DNA of 6,390 nt from Deltaproteobacteria bacterium (GCA_015486425.1 WFRQ01000124.1:1-6390), one strand, 5' to 3'. Shown: positions 1 through 5,560, counted from the first letter of the stretch. Notes: generated from the sequence alone by a model not told the origin. A program made the numbers and translations.

Positions 1-1
1 A

Positions 2-730
2 AGCATAGTGCTGAACGAGATGCCTTACCATAATGACCCCTATTACCAGGCCAATCTGGAAAAAAATGCCATAATAGGCATGGCGTGTACTGCTGCGTGT
101 TCTACCTGTTTCTGTTCCTGGACAGGGGGCTCCCCCATGGGAACAGAGGGCACTGACGTATGCCTTACTGAGATAGACGAAGTTTTCCTGGCTCAGGCCA
201 TTACAGACAGGGGTGAAGAACTGCTTGAGGCTGCAGGAGATGCGGCATCCCAGGCATCGGATGCTGAAAAAGAGAAACTTGCCCAGCTCAGGGAACAGGC
301 AGAGGCTGGTTCTGCTGACATAAAGTCTCCAGATGAAGCACTGAAGTCAAAGGACCTGATGGAGCTTTACAACGCCCCGTTCTGGGAAGAAATTGCCGAA
401 AGATGTATTAACTGCGGCACATGCACATTCCTGTGCCCCACGTGTTACTGTTTTGATATCCAGGACGAGACCCTGCATGGAAAAGGCAGGCGCATCAGGT
501 GTCAGGACTCATGCATGTTCCCGCTCTTTACACTTCATGCTTCAGGCCATAATCCAAGGGGACAGAAGGTTCAGAGGGTAAGAAACCGTTTCATGCACAA
601 GATGAAGTATTTTCCTGACAGATTTGGTCCGCTCTCCTGTGTTGGATGCGGAAGATGTGTCAGGGATTGCCCTGTAAATATCGATATCAGGGAAGTAATG
701 AGGTTGATGCTGGCCCTTAATCAGGGGTAG
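2..730 (+). CDS. 4Fe-4S dicluster electron-transfer subunit (sulfhydrogenase beta / FlxB / AsrA-like), 5'-truncated
   Basis: The reading frame is open to the left edge, and the first in-frame GTG (position 8) falls inside a conserved region, so this is the C-terminal part of a longer protein. Family members are usually about 340 aa; about 242 codons are present. Numbering from the GTG at 8, a Cys-rich N-part has C27, C31, C34 and C36 (STCFC) followed by GGSP. The first ferredoxin motif is C133-x2-C136-x2-C139-x3-C143-P, then CYCFDIQDE and DSCMFPLFT. The second is C211-x2-C214-x2-C217-x3-C221-P. These are the hallmarks of the beta subunit of sulfhydrogenase, the A subunit of anaerobic sulfite reductase and FlxB, cytoplasmic proteins that relay electrons between a flavin subunit and a catalytic partner. 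The next gene encodes the matching flavin subunit, 56 bp downstream. No AsrC siroheme gene follows, so a hydrogenase- or Hdr/Flx-type complex is more likely than sulfite reductase. Family is confident; the exact complex is inference. Confidence 0.9.
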   Translation, partial: SIVLNEMPYHNDPYYQANLEKNAIIGMACTAACSTCFCSWTGGSPMGTEGTDVCLTEIDEVFLAQAITDRGEELLEAAGDAASQASDAEKEKLAQLREQAEAGSADIKSPDEALKSKDLMELYNAPFWEEIAERCINCGTCTFLCPTCYCFDIQDETLHGKGRRIRCQDSCMFPLFTLHASGHNPRGQKVQRVRNRFMHKMKYFPDRFGPLSCVGCGRCVRDCPVNIDIREVMRLMLALNQG

Positions 731-786
731 CGGCCATAAAAAACAGAGGCGGAAGCCTGCGCATTTAACAGTACAAAACAAAAACC

Positions 787-1641
787 ATGAGTGATATTTC
801 AAAGATGAAAAATCCTTACAGGCCCTATCCGGCACGCCTTGATAAGATAAAGGTTGAGACTGAAGACGGCAACTTGAAGACCTTTCGGATTGTCCTTGAG
901 GAAGAGGCTGACAGGAAGGCGTGGAAGCACGTGGCAGGCCAGTTTGCCATGCTTTCTCTGGCAGGAAAGGGCGAAATTCCCATTGGCATCGCGTCCTCTC
1001 CCACTGAAGAGGGGCACCTTCTCTTTACTGTAAATCGTGCGGGAGTGGTGACCACTGCGCTTCACAACATGCGGGAAGGTGACAGAATCGGCGTGCGCGG
1101 CCCGCTTGGAAATGGATTCCCTGTGGACAGTGAGCTGAAGGGCAAGAATATAGTAATAATTGCAGGGGGGTTTGCCTTTACCACCCTTCGCGCAACCCTT
1201 ATTTATATGCTTCGGCACCGCGGGGATTATGGCAGAATCACGGTTATTTACGGAGCCAGAACCCCTGGCATGCTGCTTTACAGGGATGAGCTTGAGCAGT
1301 GGCAGGCAATGGATGATGTTGACATGCACGTCACTATTGACCGCGAGGCCCCTGGATGGGACGGCCTGGTGGGGTTTGTGCCCACTATTGCAGGTCAGGT
1401 GGCTCCATCTCCGGAAAATGCGGCAGCTCTTATCTGCGGCCCACCAATAATGATAAAATTTACCATGCCTCCCCTTGAGGAAATAGGCTGGACAGATGAC
1501 CAGGTGTACCTCTCTCTTGAAAACCGTATGAAGTGCGGCATTGGAATATGCGGCCACTGCAGCGTAGGCCCTGTTTATGTGTGCAATGACGGGCCGGTTT
1601 TTACAAGGGCACAGGTGCAGAAACTGCCTGTAGAATATTGA
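787..1641 (+). CDS. FAD/NAD(P)-binding, [2Fe-2S] reductase subunit (sulfhydrogenase gamma / FlxA / AsrB-like)
   Basis: This 284-aa protein should oxidise or reduce NAD(P)H through FAD and pass electrons to the [4Fe-4S] protein encoded just upstream. A ferredoxin-reductase-type FAD barrel covers about residues 14-115 (IPIGIASSP near 64-72; GDRIGVRGPLGNGFP at 98-112). A Rossmann NAD(P) domain begins at IVIIAGGFAFTTLR (122-135) and continues through VIYGARTPG and ALICGPPIMIKFT. The C-terminal [2Fe-2S] site of the dihydroorotate-dehydrogenase-B type is C250-x4-C255-x2-C258-x7-C266, followed by DGPVF. Length and domain order are normal for the family. No convincing Shine-Dalgarno precedes ATG 787. 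The in-frame ATG at 805 (MKNPYRPYPARL) fits where homologues usually begin but also lacks a clear site, so the start is uncertain by six codons. The complex is cytoplasmic. Whether the partner is a hydrogenase or an HdrABC-type unit cannot be seen here. Confidence 0.92.
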   Translation: MSDISKMKNPYRPYPARLDKIKVETEDGNLKTFRIVLEEEADRKAWKHVAGQFAMLSLAGKGEIPIGIASSPTEEGHLLFTVNRAGVVTTALHNMREGDRIGVRGPLGNGFPVDSELKGKNIVIIAGGFAFTTLRATLIYMLRHRGDYGRITVIYGARTPGMLLYRDELEQWQAMDDVDMHVTIDREAPGWDGLVGFVPTIAGQVAPSPENAAALICGPPIMIKFTMPPLEEIGWTDDQVYLSLENRMKCGIGICGHCSVGPVYVCNDGPVFTRAQVQKLPVEY

Positions 1642-1644
1642 TTT

Positions 1645-2772
1645 ATGAAAAATAAACCTGATGATACCCGGATTAATCAAGGTAGTATGCTTCCTCCCCT
1701 TACCATAGGAGATGTTACAGCCCGTCTGCCTATCATACAGGGTGGAATGGGGGTTGGAATATCCATGGCCGGGCTTGCCACAGCGGTAGCAAAGGCAGGC
1801 GGAATAGGAGTGCTGGCTGCTGTTCTTATAGGTCTTGATGAAAAGGATTTTGCCTCAAAACCCCAGGAGGCGACCTACAGGGCCCTTGCCGACCAGGTAA
1901 GGAAGGTAAAGGAGGCTGTGCCTGACGGAATAGTGGGCGTTAACATAATGGTGGCCCTGCAGGATTATGAGGCAATGGTGAAGACCGCTGCCACTGCAGG
2001 GGCTGACCTGATAATCAGCGGGGCAGGTCTTCCGCTGAAGCTCCCGGGCATGATCCCTGAGGGCTGCAATACCAAGCTCGTTCCCATAGTATCTTCAGGC
2101 CGTGCTGCCAAGATACTGTGCAAAAGGTGGCAGGCGCACTTTGACAGGCTGCCTGATGCCATAGTGGTTGAGGGCCCCAAGGCTGGAGGCCATCTCGGGT
2201 TTCACGCCGAAGATCTTGAAAAGCCGGAGATGCAGATAGAAAATCTGGTTCCGGATGTGATAAAGGCAGTGACTCCCTACAGGGAGAAATATAATGCCCC
2301 GATTCCGGTTATTGCAGCCGGAGGTATCTATACCGGGGCGGATATATATGATTTTATAAAAATGGGTGCTGCAGGTGTGCAGATGGGAACCCGCTTTGTG
2401 GCCACTCACGAGTGTGATGCCTCAGACAGATTCAAGCAGGCCTATCTTGACGCCAAACGCGAAGATGTAAAGATAATACAGAGTCCGGTGGGCATGCCTG
2501 GCAGGGCCCTTAAGGGAGAATTTCTCGACAAGATAGCGTCAGGTAAAAAGATACCGAGAAAGTGCGTATATAAGTGCATAGCCACATGCCACTATCCGGA
2601 AACTCCGTACTGCATCAGCATGTCCCTGGTAAATGCAAAGCGCGGCAATCTTGATGCGGGTTTTGTTTTCTGCGGCGAGAATGTATGGCGTGTGAACAAG
2701 ATAGTGTCCGTTCAGGAACTCATGGACGAACTTGTTGAAGGATACAAAAAGGCCGCATCAGAACAGGGCTGA
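1645..2772 (+). CDS. Nitronate monooxygenase-family FMN protein (2-nitropropane dioxygenase / FabK-like)
   Basis: This 375-aa TIM-barrel flavoprotein belongs to the NMO/FabK family, whose characterised members bind FMN and either oxidise alkyl nitronates or reduce enoyl-ACP. Visible motifs are LPIIQGGMGVGIS (29-40), GVNIMVAL (98-105), the GPKAGGHLG loop (177-185) with the probable catalytic His183, the phosphate-binding AAGGI (224-228) and MGTRF (247-251). Near the C-terminus is a cysteine cluster C307-x3-C311-x3-C315-x7-C323 before a conserved NAKRGNLDAGF-type tail. It begins 3 nt after the flavin-subunit stop with no ribosome binding site, suggesting translational coupling. An alternative ATG at 1687, with AAGG four bases upstream, gives MLPPLTIGDVTARLPII, the usual N-terminus of this family, and may be the true start. 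The neighbours suggest an anaerobic redox setting, so classical O2-dependent nitronate oxidation may not be the in vivo role. Family assignment is firm; substrate is unknown. Confidence 0.9.
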   Translation: MKNKPDDTRINQGSMLPPLTIGDVTARLPIIQGGMGVGISMAGLATAVAKAGGIGVLAAVLIGLDEKDFASKPQEATYRALADQVRKVKEAVPDGIVGVNIMVALQDYEAMVKTAATAGADLIISGAGLPLKLPGMIPEGCNTKLVPIVSSGRAAKILCKRWQAHFDRLPDAIVVEGPKAGGHLGFHAEDLEKPEMQIENLVPDVIKAVTPYREKYNAPIPVIAAGGIYTGADIYDFIKMGAAGVQMGTRFVATHECDASDRFKQAYLDAKREDVKIIQSPVGMPGRALKGEFLDKIASGKKIPRKCVYKCIATCHYPETPYCISMSLVNAKRGNLDAGFVFCGENVWRVNKIVSVQELMDELVEGYKKAASEQG

Positions 2773-2788
2773 TGCGGCCATAATTTTT
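2751..2788 (+). terminator. Intrinsic terminator overlapping the NMO stop codon
   Basis: A perfect 10-bp inverted repeat, GGCCGCATCA (2751-2760) and TGATGCGGCC (2770-2779), encloses a 9-nt loop and is followed by ATAATTTTT. The left arm is coding (last Ala-Ala-Ser codons) and the TGA stop at 2770-2772 is the first three bases of the right arm. It would end the redox operon transcript with almost no 3' untranslated sequence. Confidence 0.85.
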
Positions 2789-2803
2789 GACCTTGAGATT
2801 TAA

Positions 2804-2982
2804 GGGGCTGTCCAAAAATAAGTTGGATGATGGCGCGCTCAGATTTAGGTCAGGCTGGGTTGAACTGATTGAGCAAAACCGCAGGCGTAGCCGGGCTACG
2901 TTGAGGATTTTGTGATTGAAGTTCAGCTCAGGATGGCCTGAAGATGAGATGCGAAATCGGTAAGTTATTTTTGGACAGTCCC
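2804..2982. repeat. Palindromic, MITE-like element with 21-bp imperfect terminal inverted repeats
   Basis: The left end, GGGGCTGTCCAAAAATAAGTT (2804-2824), matches the inverted right end at 2962-2982 in 19 of 21 positions. The two halves also remain partly complementary throughout, by eye about two thirds with small gaps. They meet at a perfect CGTAGCC / GGCTACG palindrome around 2893, so the whole 179 bp can fold as one long hairpin. TAA flanks both ends (2801-2803 and 2983-2985), compatible with a 3-bp target duplication. There is no room for a transposase, so if mobile it is non-autonomous. The end sequence resembles those of some IS5-type elements, but that is from memory and unverified. 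Confidence 0.72.
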
Positions 2983-3000
2983 TAAGCTGCGGGTCTATCT

Positions 3001-3035
3001 ATCAGGAACCCCAGTTTGCAGGCTCCTGATTTTTT
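3001..3035 (+). terminator. Possible second rightward terminator at the 3' end of the convergent lipoprotein gene
   Basis: ATCAGGA (3001-3007) pairs with TCCTGAT (3024-3030), with two more GC pairs after one mismatch, and six T residues (3030-3035) follow on the plus strand. It would stop transcription arriving from the redox operon side before it runs antisense through the lipoprotein gene, whose last codons it overlaps. The minus strand has no T tract after the stem, so it is not an obvious terminator for the lipoprotein gene itself. The weak stem keeps confidence moderate. Confidence 0.45.
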
Positions 3036-3904
3036 GTGCCGTGTGTATCTGTTACAGGCTCCTCAATCACTGTGCCGGTCTTCCCTGATTTGCAGGGCAG
3101 AGGGTTCTGTTCAACGTCCGTAAATTCCGCCTTTTCAGGTGCTGGCATTCTGGCAAGGGTGGAGGCAAGGTCCTTGACCAGGGCTTCAGCAGCCCTGTCT
3201 ATTGCAGTGTCTATCTCCTGCCTGCCATTGGCATCGCTCCATATCGAGTTGTAATTTACCTCTTCCCTTACCCTGTTGGCCCATGCAACCTTTCCGCTTT
3301 CCACATCCTGAAGTACCAGTCCGAGTTCCACCACAGCGCTTTCTGTATCTTTTGAAAATGTGTATTCAATGATTCTTCCCCTGAGTACATAGTCTGCATT
3401 GAAATGCCTGCCTACATTTTTCAGGACTGAGGGGCTGAGACCAACGTTACCCTGAAGACCAGGCCTCTCGGCATTACCCTGCTCGTTTTCTTCAATCATT
3501 TGATTTATCCGGCCTTTCATCTCCTCTGACCATCCGGCTGCCATCTCTCTTTCCACAGTTCTGCGGGCAGCATCATCAAGGCCTGCCGTGGGGCCGGCAA
3601 TGCTTATGTCCAGATCAGTAAGATACTGCATGACATCTTCTTCTACTGGCGTGTAGTAGCCGTACTGAACAAGTCGGTATGACAGGGCCTCATGCACCTT
3701 GACCTGTCTTCTCAGGGGATTATCTATCCGATTGCCTGAGCTGTAGTCAGCAAAGGGCATTATTACCATTACTGCCTTTGCGTCATCCGGGCCAACGGTG
3801 GTTGTAATTGGAGATATGGGCTGTGTTACCTTCTGACCACAACCGGCAAGAAGAAATGAAATGAGAAGAACAGGCAGATAAAGACTGTATTTCTTTTGGA
3901 ACAT
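3002..3904 (-). CDS. Outer-membrane-type lipoprotein with CsgG/LpoB/TolB-N-like fold pattern
   Basis: The protein is 300 aa from ATG 3904. This start is chosen because TGGAGGG (3910-3916, minus strand) lies 5-6 nt upstream; the longer in-frame ATG at 3925 adds seven residues across that site and has no ribosome binding site. Residues 1-21 are a short lipoprotein signal peptide (KK, then a hydrophobic run) ending in the lipobox LLAG-C22. Mature residue 2 is Gly, not Asp, so outer-membrane retention is expected if the organism follows Lol rules. The mature part shows an early strand VMVIMPFADY (45-54), a helix with HEALSYRLVQYGYY, then NADYVLRGRIIEYT (169-182) and LGLVLQDVESGKVAW (194-208). This strand-helix-'adYvLrGri'-'lvD..tGkv.W' order is typical of CsgG, LpoB and GNA1162-type lipoproteins. 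The last 50 residues look disordered. The role is unknown: assembly, secretion or peptidoglycan-synthase activation are family precedents only. It is transcribed alone, convergent with the redox operon. Confidence 0.82.
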   Translation of the reverse strand: MFQKKYSLYLPVLLISFLLAGCGQKVTQPISPITTTVGPDDAKAVMVIMPFADYSSGNRIDNPLRRQVKVHEALSYRLVQYGYYTPVEEDVMQYLTDLDISIAGPTAGLDDAARRTVEREMAAGWSEEMKGRINQMIEENEQGNAERPGLQGNVGLSPSVLKNVGRHFNADYVLRGRIIEYTFSKDTESAVVELGLVLQDVESGKVAWANRVREEVNYNSIWSDANGRQEIDTAIDRAAEALVKDLASTLARMPAPEKAEFTDVEQNPLPCKSGKTGTVIEEPVTDTHGTKNQEPANWGS

Positions 3905-3909
3905 GATAA

Positions 3910-3916
3910 CCCTCCA
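3910..3916 (-). promoter_or_regulatory. Strong Shine-Dalgarno (TGGAGGG) of the lipoprotein gene
   Basis: On the minus strand TGGAGGG stands 5 nt before the ATG at 3904, the best ribosome binding site in the window. It decides the start: translation from the upstream ATG at 3925 would read through it. Confidence 0.8.
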
Positions 3917-3934
3917 GAATTTCATGCAGCTTGT

Positions 3935-3962
3935 ATTATCAGTGAGGAATACATATTGTTAA
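3935..3962 (-). promoter_or_regulatory. Candidate sigma-70 promoter of the lipoprotein gene
   Basis: On the minus strand, TTAACA (3957-3962, 5 of 6 to consensus) is separated by 16 bp from GATAAT (3935-3940, 5 of 6). Transcription would start near 3928, giving a leader of about 25 nt that contains the GGAGG site. Prediction from sequence only. Confidence 0.5.
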
Positions 3963-4317
3963 ATCAGGCCCTGAGTTGAGCGTTTCAAAATACTCGGTCC
4001 AGCCAGGGTAATTTTTACCTGATTCAACTTAGGTTTTATGTTTATTTTCTTTTTGTACGGCAATGGAGCTGTTCTTTCGGTATTTAACCATTGCCCTATA
4101 TTGCATAACTGCTCAGATAAAAGCAATTTTTGAGCCATTATTTACTGAAAGACAGAGGATTAATACGACAGGGCATGAAAGCCCTATAATGGTGTCTATT
4201 TTACTATTCCCTCGTATTTTTCCAGCTTCAGCCTACTAATTCTTATCGGTAATGAGAAAAAAATATTAAAAAGTTTTTTGCATGTTTCACATATGATACA
4301 GTAGCTATAAATGAAAA
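3963..4317. other. AT-rich intergenic region without a recognisable gene
   Basis: No reading frame of credible length or codon use is seen on either strand. An imperfect inverted repeat, CCTGAGTTGA (3970-3979) and TCAACTTAGG (4024-4033), 9 of 10 paired, lies just upstream of the lipoprotein promoter. AGGGC/GCCCT at 4170-4185 forms a small hairpin overlapping a plus-strand TATAAT (4185-4190), which has only a poor -35 (TTAATA, 19-bp spacing). That TATAAT could drive the 4494 gene with a leader of about 300 nt, but the evidence is weak. Confidence 0.4.
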
Positions 4318-4443
4318 GATAGCGGGTATCTTCTCACAGGTTACCGCATCTGCTGCGTTGTCCGGGACTCGAAGTACAGGAAGTACGCCTTCGTCCCCTC
4401 CGCCTTGCATCTGCAGCACCCTGTGAGCAGATACGATAGCGGG
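4318..4443. repeat. 8-9 bp direct repeat GATAGCGG(G) flanking the palindromic element
   Basis: Copies at 4318-4326 and 4435-4443 abut the terminal inverted repeats on both sides. An exact flanking duplication of this length is the usual footprint of transposition and argues that the element arrived by insertion rather than by hairpin expansion. Confidence 0.65.
4326..4434. mobile_element. Short palindromic MITE/REP-like insertion with terminal inverted repeats
   Basis: The left end GTATCTTCTCACAGG (4326-4340) matches the inverted right end (4420-4434) in 14 of 15 positions. The element is 109 bp and non-coding. Inside, the left half (CCGCATCTGCTGCG) and right half (TTGCATCTGCAGC) continue the imperfect pairing toward a centre with two GAAGTAC-type motifs (4371-4377 and 4381-4386) followed by GCCTTCG. 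GATAGCGG occurs immediately outside both ends (4318-4325 and 4435-4442; nine bases if the shared G is counted), as a target-site duplication would. It lies in the probable 5' leader or promoter region of the gene at 4494. No transposase is encoded. I recall similar palindromes from anaerobic Proteobacteria-like genomes but cannot verify that here. Confidence 0.68.
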
Positions 4444-4493
4444 GGGAAATGAGCAGGCTGTATCCCTGCTGTTGAGTCAGAAAGGTATATAAA

Positions 4494-5231
4494 ATGGAAG
4501 GTGACATAAGCAAGGCCCTGACTTATCAGGTGAAAAAAGAGATAGCCGAACGTTATTTCGGTACGCGTCGGATGATTGAACAGGATATAGCCTCCCTTAA
4601 GAAGATTATTGACCGGATAAATGACCTGTACGAAAACAGGCTGGGAATGGCATTTGTTAGAATCTATTCCCTGCTTATTGACAGCGACACCATAGAACGC
4701 TTTATAAAGCTCATAGGCTGGGATGAGCCTCCTTTTTATGATCAGTATGTTAATGAATCAGAAACCATAAGGAAACAGCTTGTTCACAGGCTCAGTTCCC
4801 ACGGCTGGATGAAAAAATCCAGGTTTGCAAATATGGTAATGGACAGCTACAGAATCCTTTACAGGGAGTATCTGAAAATATCCGAGCTTGAGGCAGAGGC
4901 AAGGGAAGAGATTGAGATTATCAGGCAGGAGTTGAAGATATTCAAGAATAAATACTCTCTCGATGAGATAATGTCCTTTGTGCGTAATCTGGATTTTGAG
5001 GGGCAGGGGCTGGCAAAGGTCATGGGCGGAAAGGTGGATGTGATTGATGCTGATAAAATAGCCGCAAAGATGGATATAGGAAATATTGATGATGTGGAAA
5101 AGGGTATTCCCCGCATTTTTCCCCTCCCGGAGCCTGATAAGCTGGAAGATGAGCTTGAAGAACTGGCGGAATCCACCTATTCAAGACATCGGGACATTGC
5201 TGCCTCTGCTGTTTCCATGACAGATGATTAA
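4494..5231 (+). CDS. Hypothetical 245-aa helix-rich cytosolic protein
   Basis: I do not recognise a named family. AAAGG (4481-4485) is 8 nt before the ATG and supports this start. No signal peptide or membrane segment is present and the protein has no cysteine. Predicted structure is almost all alpha-helical: helices at about 8-50 rich in Lys/Glu/Ile, a more hydrophobic block MAFVRIYSLLIDSDTIERFI (52-71), a central GWDEPPFYDQY loop (75-85), then a strongly charged, coiled-coil-like helix about 124-152 (ISELEAEAREEIEIIRQEL). Residues 155-245 are looser, with a Pro/Glu tail (LPEPDKLEDELEELAE, 211-226). Codon use resembles the neighbouring genes, so there is no sign of recent transfer. It is preceded by a palindromic insertion and followed, after a 329-bp repeat-rich spacer, by the acidic-protein gene in the same orientation. 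A structural or partner-binding role is conceivable, but no function is assigned. Confidence 0.8.
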   Translation: MEGDISKALTYQVKKEIAERYFGTRRMIEQDIASLKKIIDRINDLYENRLGMAFVRIYSLLIDSDTIERFIKLIGWDEPPFYDQYVNESETIRKQLVHRLSSHGWMKKSRFANMVMDSYRILYREYLKISELEAEAREEIEIIRQELKIFKNKYSLDEIMSFVRNLDFEGQGLAKVMGGKVDVIDADKIAAKMDIGNIDDVEKGIPRIFPLPEPDKLEDELEELAESTYSRHRDIAASAVSMTDD

Positions 5232-5350
5232 GAAAATAATGACCCTCCCGTTTTTACCTGTTAAACAGTAACCGCCATTCCCGGCGCGGGCATAACGAAC
5301 AATGAAAATACGCTCTTGCAGTCTATTAAATGGTGTGCTCAAGGAAGTGG

Positions 5351-5398
5351 GGAAGCAGGAGCTTCCAGTTCATAGTTCCCAAACTGGAGTTTGGGAAC
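5351..5398. repeat. Two tandem REP-like hairpins
   Basis: GGAAGC-AGGA-GCTTCC (5351-5366) is followed 8 nt later by GTTCCCAAACT-GG-AGTTTGGGAAC (5375-5398), an 11-bp perfect stem. The two share a centre of the form CNGGAG or CAGGAG and related arms, suggesting paired copies of one repeat family. The second resembles the 'TTCCCAA...TTGGGAA' intergenic palindromes I recall from many Gram-negative genomes; that resemblance is memory, not a search. Confidence 0.65.
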
Positions 5399-5422
5399 CA
5401 GCAAATTAGAGCTTCTTTTACT

Positions 5423-5450
5423 TTGAGCCTTGAGCTTTCAGCTTTGAGCT
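5423..5450. repeat. Four 7-bp tandem units (consensus TTGAGCT)
   Basis: The units are TTGAGCC, TTGAGCT, TTCAGCT and TTGAGCT, contiguous and in register at 5423-5450. Two units are exact and two carry one change each. A related CTTCTTTTACT stretch precedes it. The array is intergenic and 25 bp after the second REP-like hairpin. Confidence 0.7.
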
Positions 5451-5519
5451 ATTTTCGGATAAACGTATATCCTTGAAAAGAGCGTTTCAAAAGTGGCTAT
5501 GAGCGATATAACTCCTTTG

Positions 5520-5533
5520 CAGCCGCACGGCTG
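5520..5533. promoter_or_regulatory. Perfect palindrome in the leader of the acidic-protein gene
   Basis: CAGCCG (5520-5525) and CGGCTG (5528-5533) form a compact hairpin or a two-fold symmetric operator, 10 bp before the purine-rich GGGGG ribosome binding site (5544-5548). Not followed by a T tract, so not a terminator. A regulatory role is inference. Confidence 0.35.
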
Positions 5534-5560
5534 TTAAATATCCGGGGGTAAATTCAAAAA

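Larger units (their letters stand above)
5232..5560. other. Repeat-rich intergenic spacer and leader of the acidic-protein gene
   Basis: No gene is seen. Left to right: a short GC palindrome CCCG-GCG-CGGG (5280-5290) without a T tract, two REP-like hairpins, a heptamer array, small stems TTGAAA/TTTCAA (5473-5490), and the perfect palindrome CAGCCG-CA-CGGCTG (5520-5533) just before the next gene's ribosome binding site. Weak -10-like TATAAC (5507-5512) and -35-like TTGAAA (5473-5478) are present but not correctly spaced with each other. No clear intrinsic terminator follows the gene ending at 5231, so read-through into 5561 is possible. Confidence 0.5.

Noticed and set aside
741..758. Small hairpin with AGGC-GGAA-GCCT in the 56-bp gap between the first two genes as an attenuator or processing site.
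   Set aside because: Only four pairs in the stem and no T tract; too weak to support.
2..1641. Anaerobic sulfite reductase subunits A and B.
   Set aside because: The domain types fit equally, but the next gene is not the siroheme subunit AsrC, and motif details such as GGFAFTTLR and DSCMFPLFT suit the sulfhydrogenase/Flx group as I recall it. It cannot be fully excluded without upstream sequence.
799..1680. A 293-codon frame on the minus strand opposite the flavin subunit and other long antisense frames at 542-835, 2095-2409, 4859-5176 and 5487-6056.
   Set aside because: They mirror well-supported genes, show biased low-quality composition, lack ribosome binding sites, and contain no recognisable motifs.
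4161..4169. TAATACGAC resembling the start of a phage T7 promoter.
   Set aside because: Only the first nine bases match; the rest of the T7 consensus is absent and there is no phage context.
4292..4311. TATGAT and TATAAA boxes upstream of the 4494 gene as promoters.
   Set aside because: Neither has a -35-like hexamer at acceptable spacing; the only TTGCAT nearby is 8 or 22 bp away.
5302..5409. A 35-codon ATG frame on the plus strand in the repeat-rich spacer.
   Set aside because: No ribosome binding site, and most of it is read from the REP-like hairpins, whose sequence is explained by the palindromes.
3978..5492. A 13-bp direct repeat, GAGCGTTTCAAAA, at 3978-3990 and 5480-5492 on either side of the 4494 gene, possibly marking a mobile module.
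   Set aside because: An exact 13-bp match somewhere in a 6.4-kb window is roughly expected by chance, and the flanks of the two copies do not align further.
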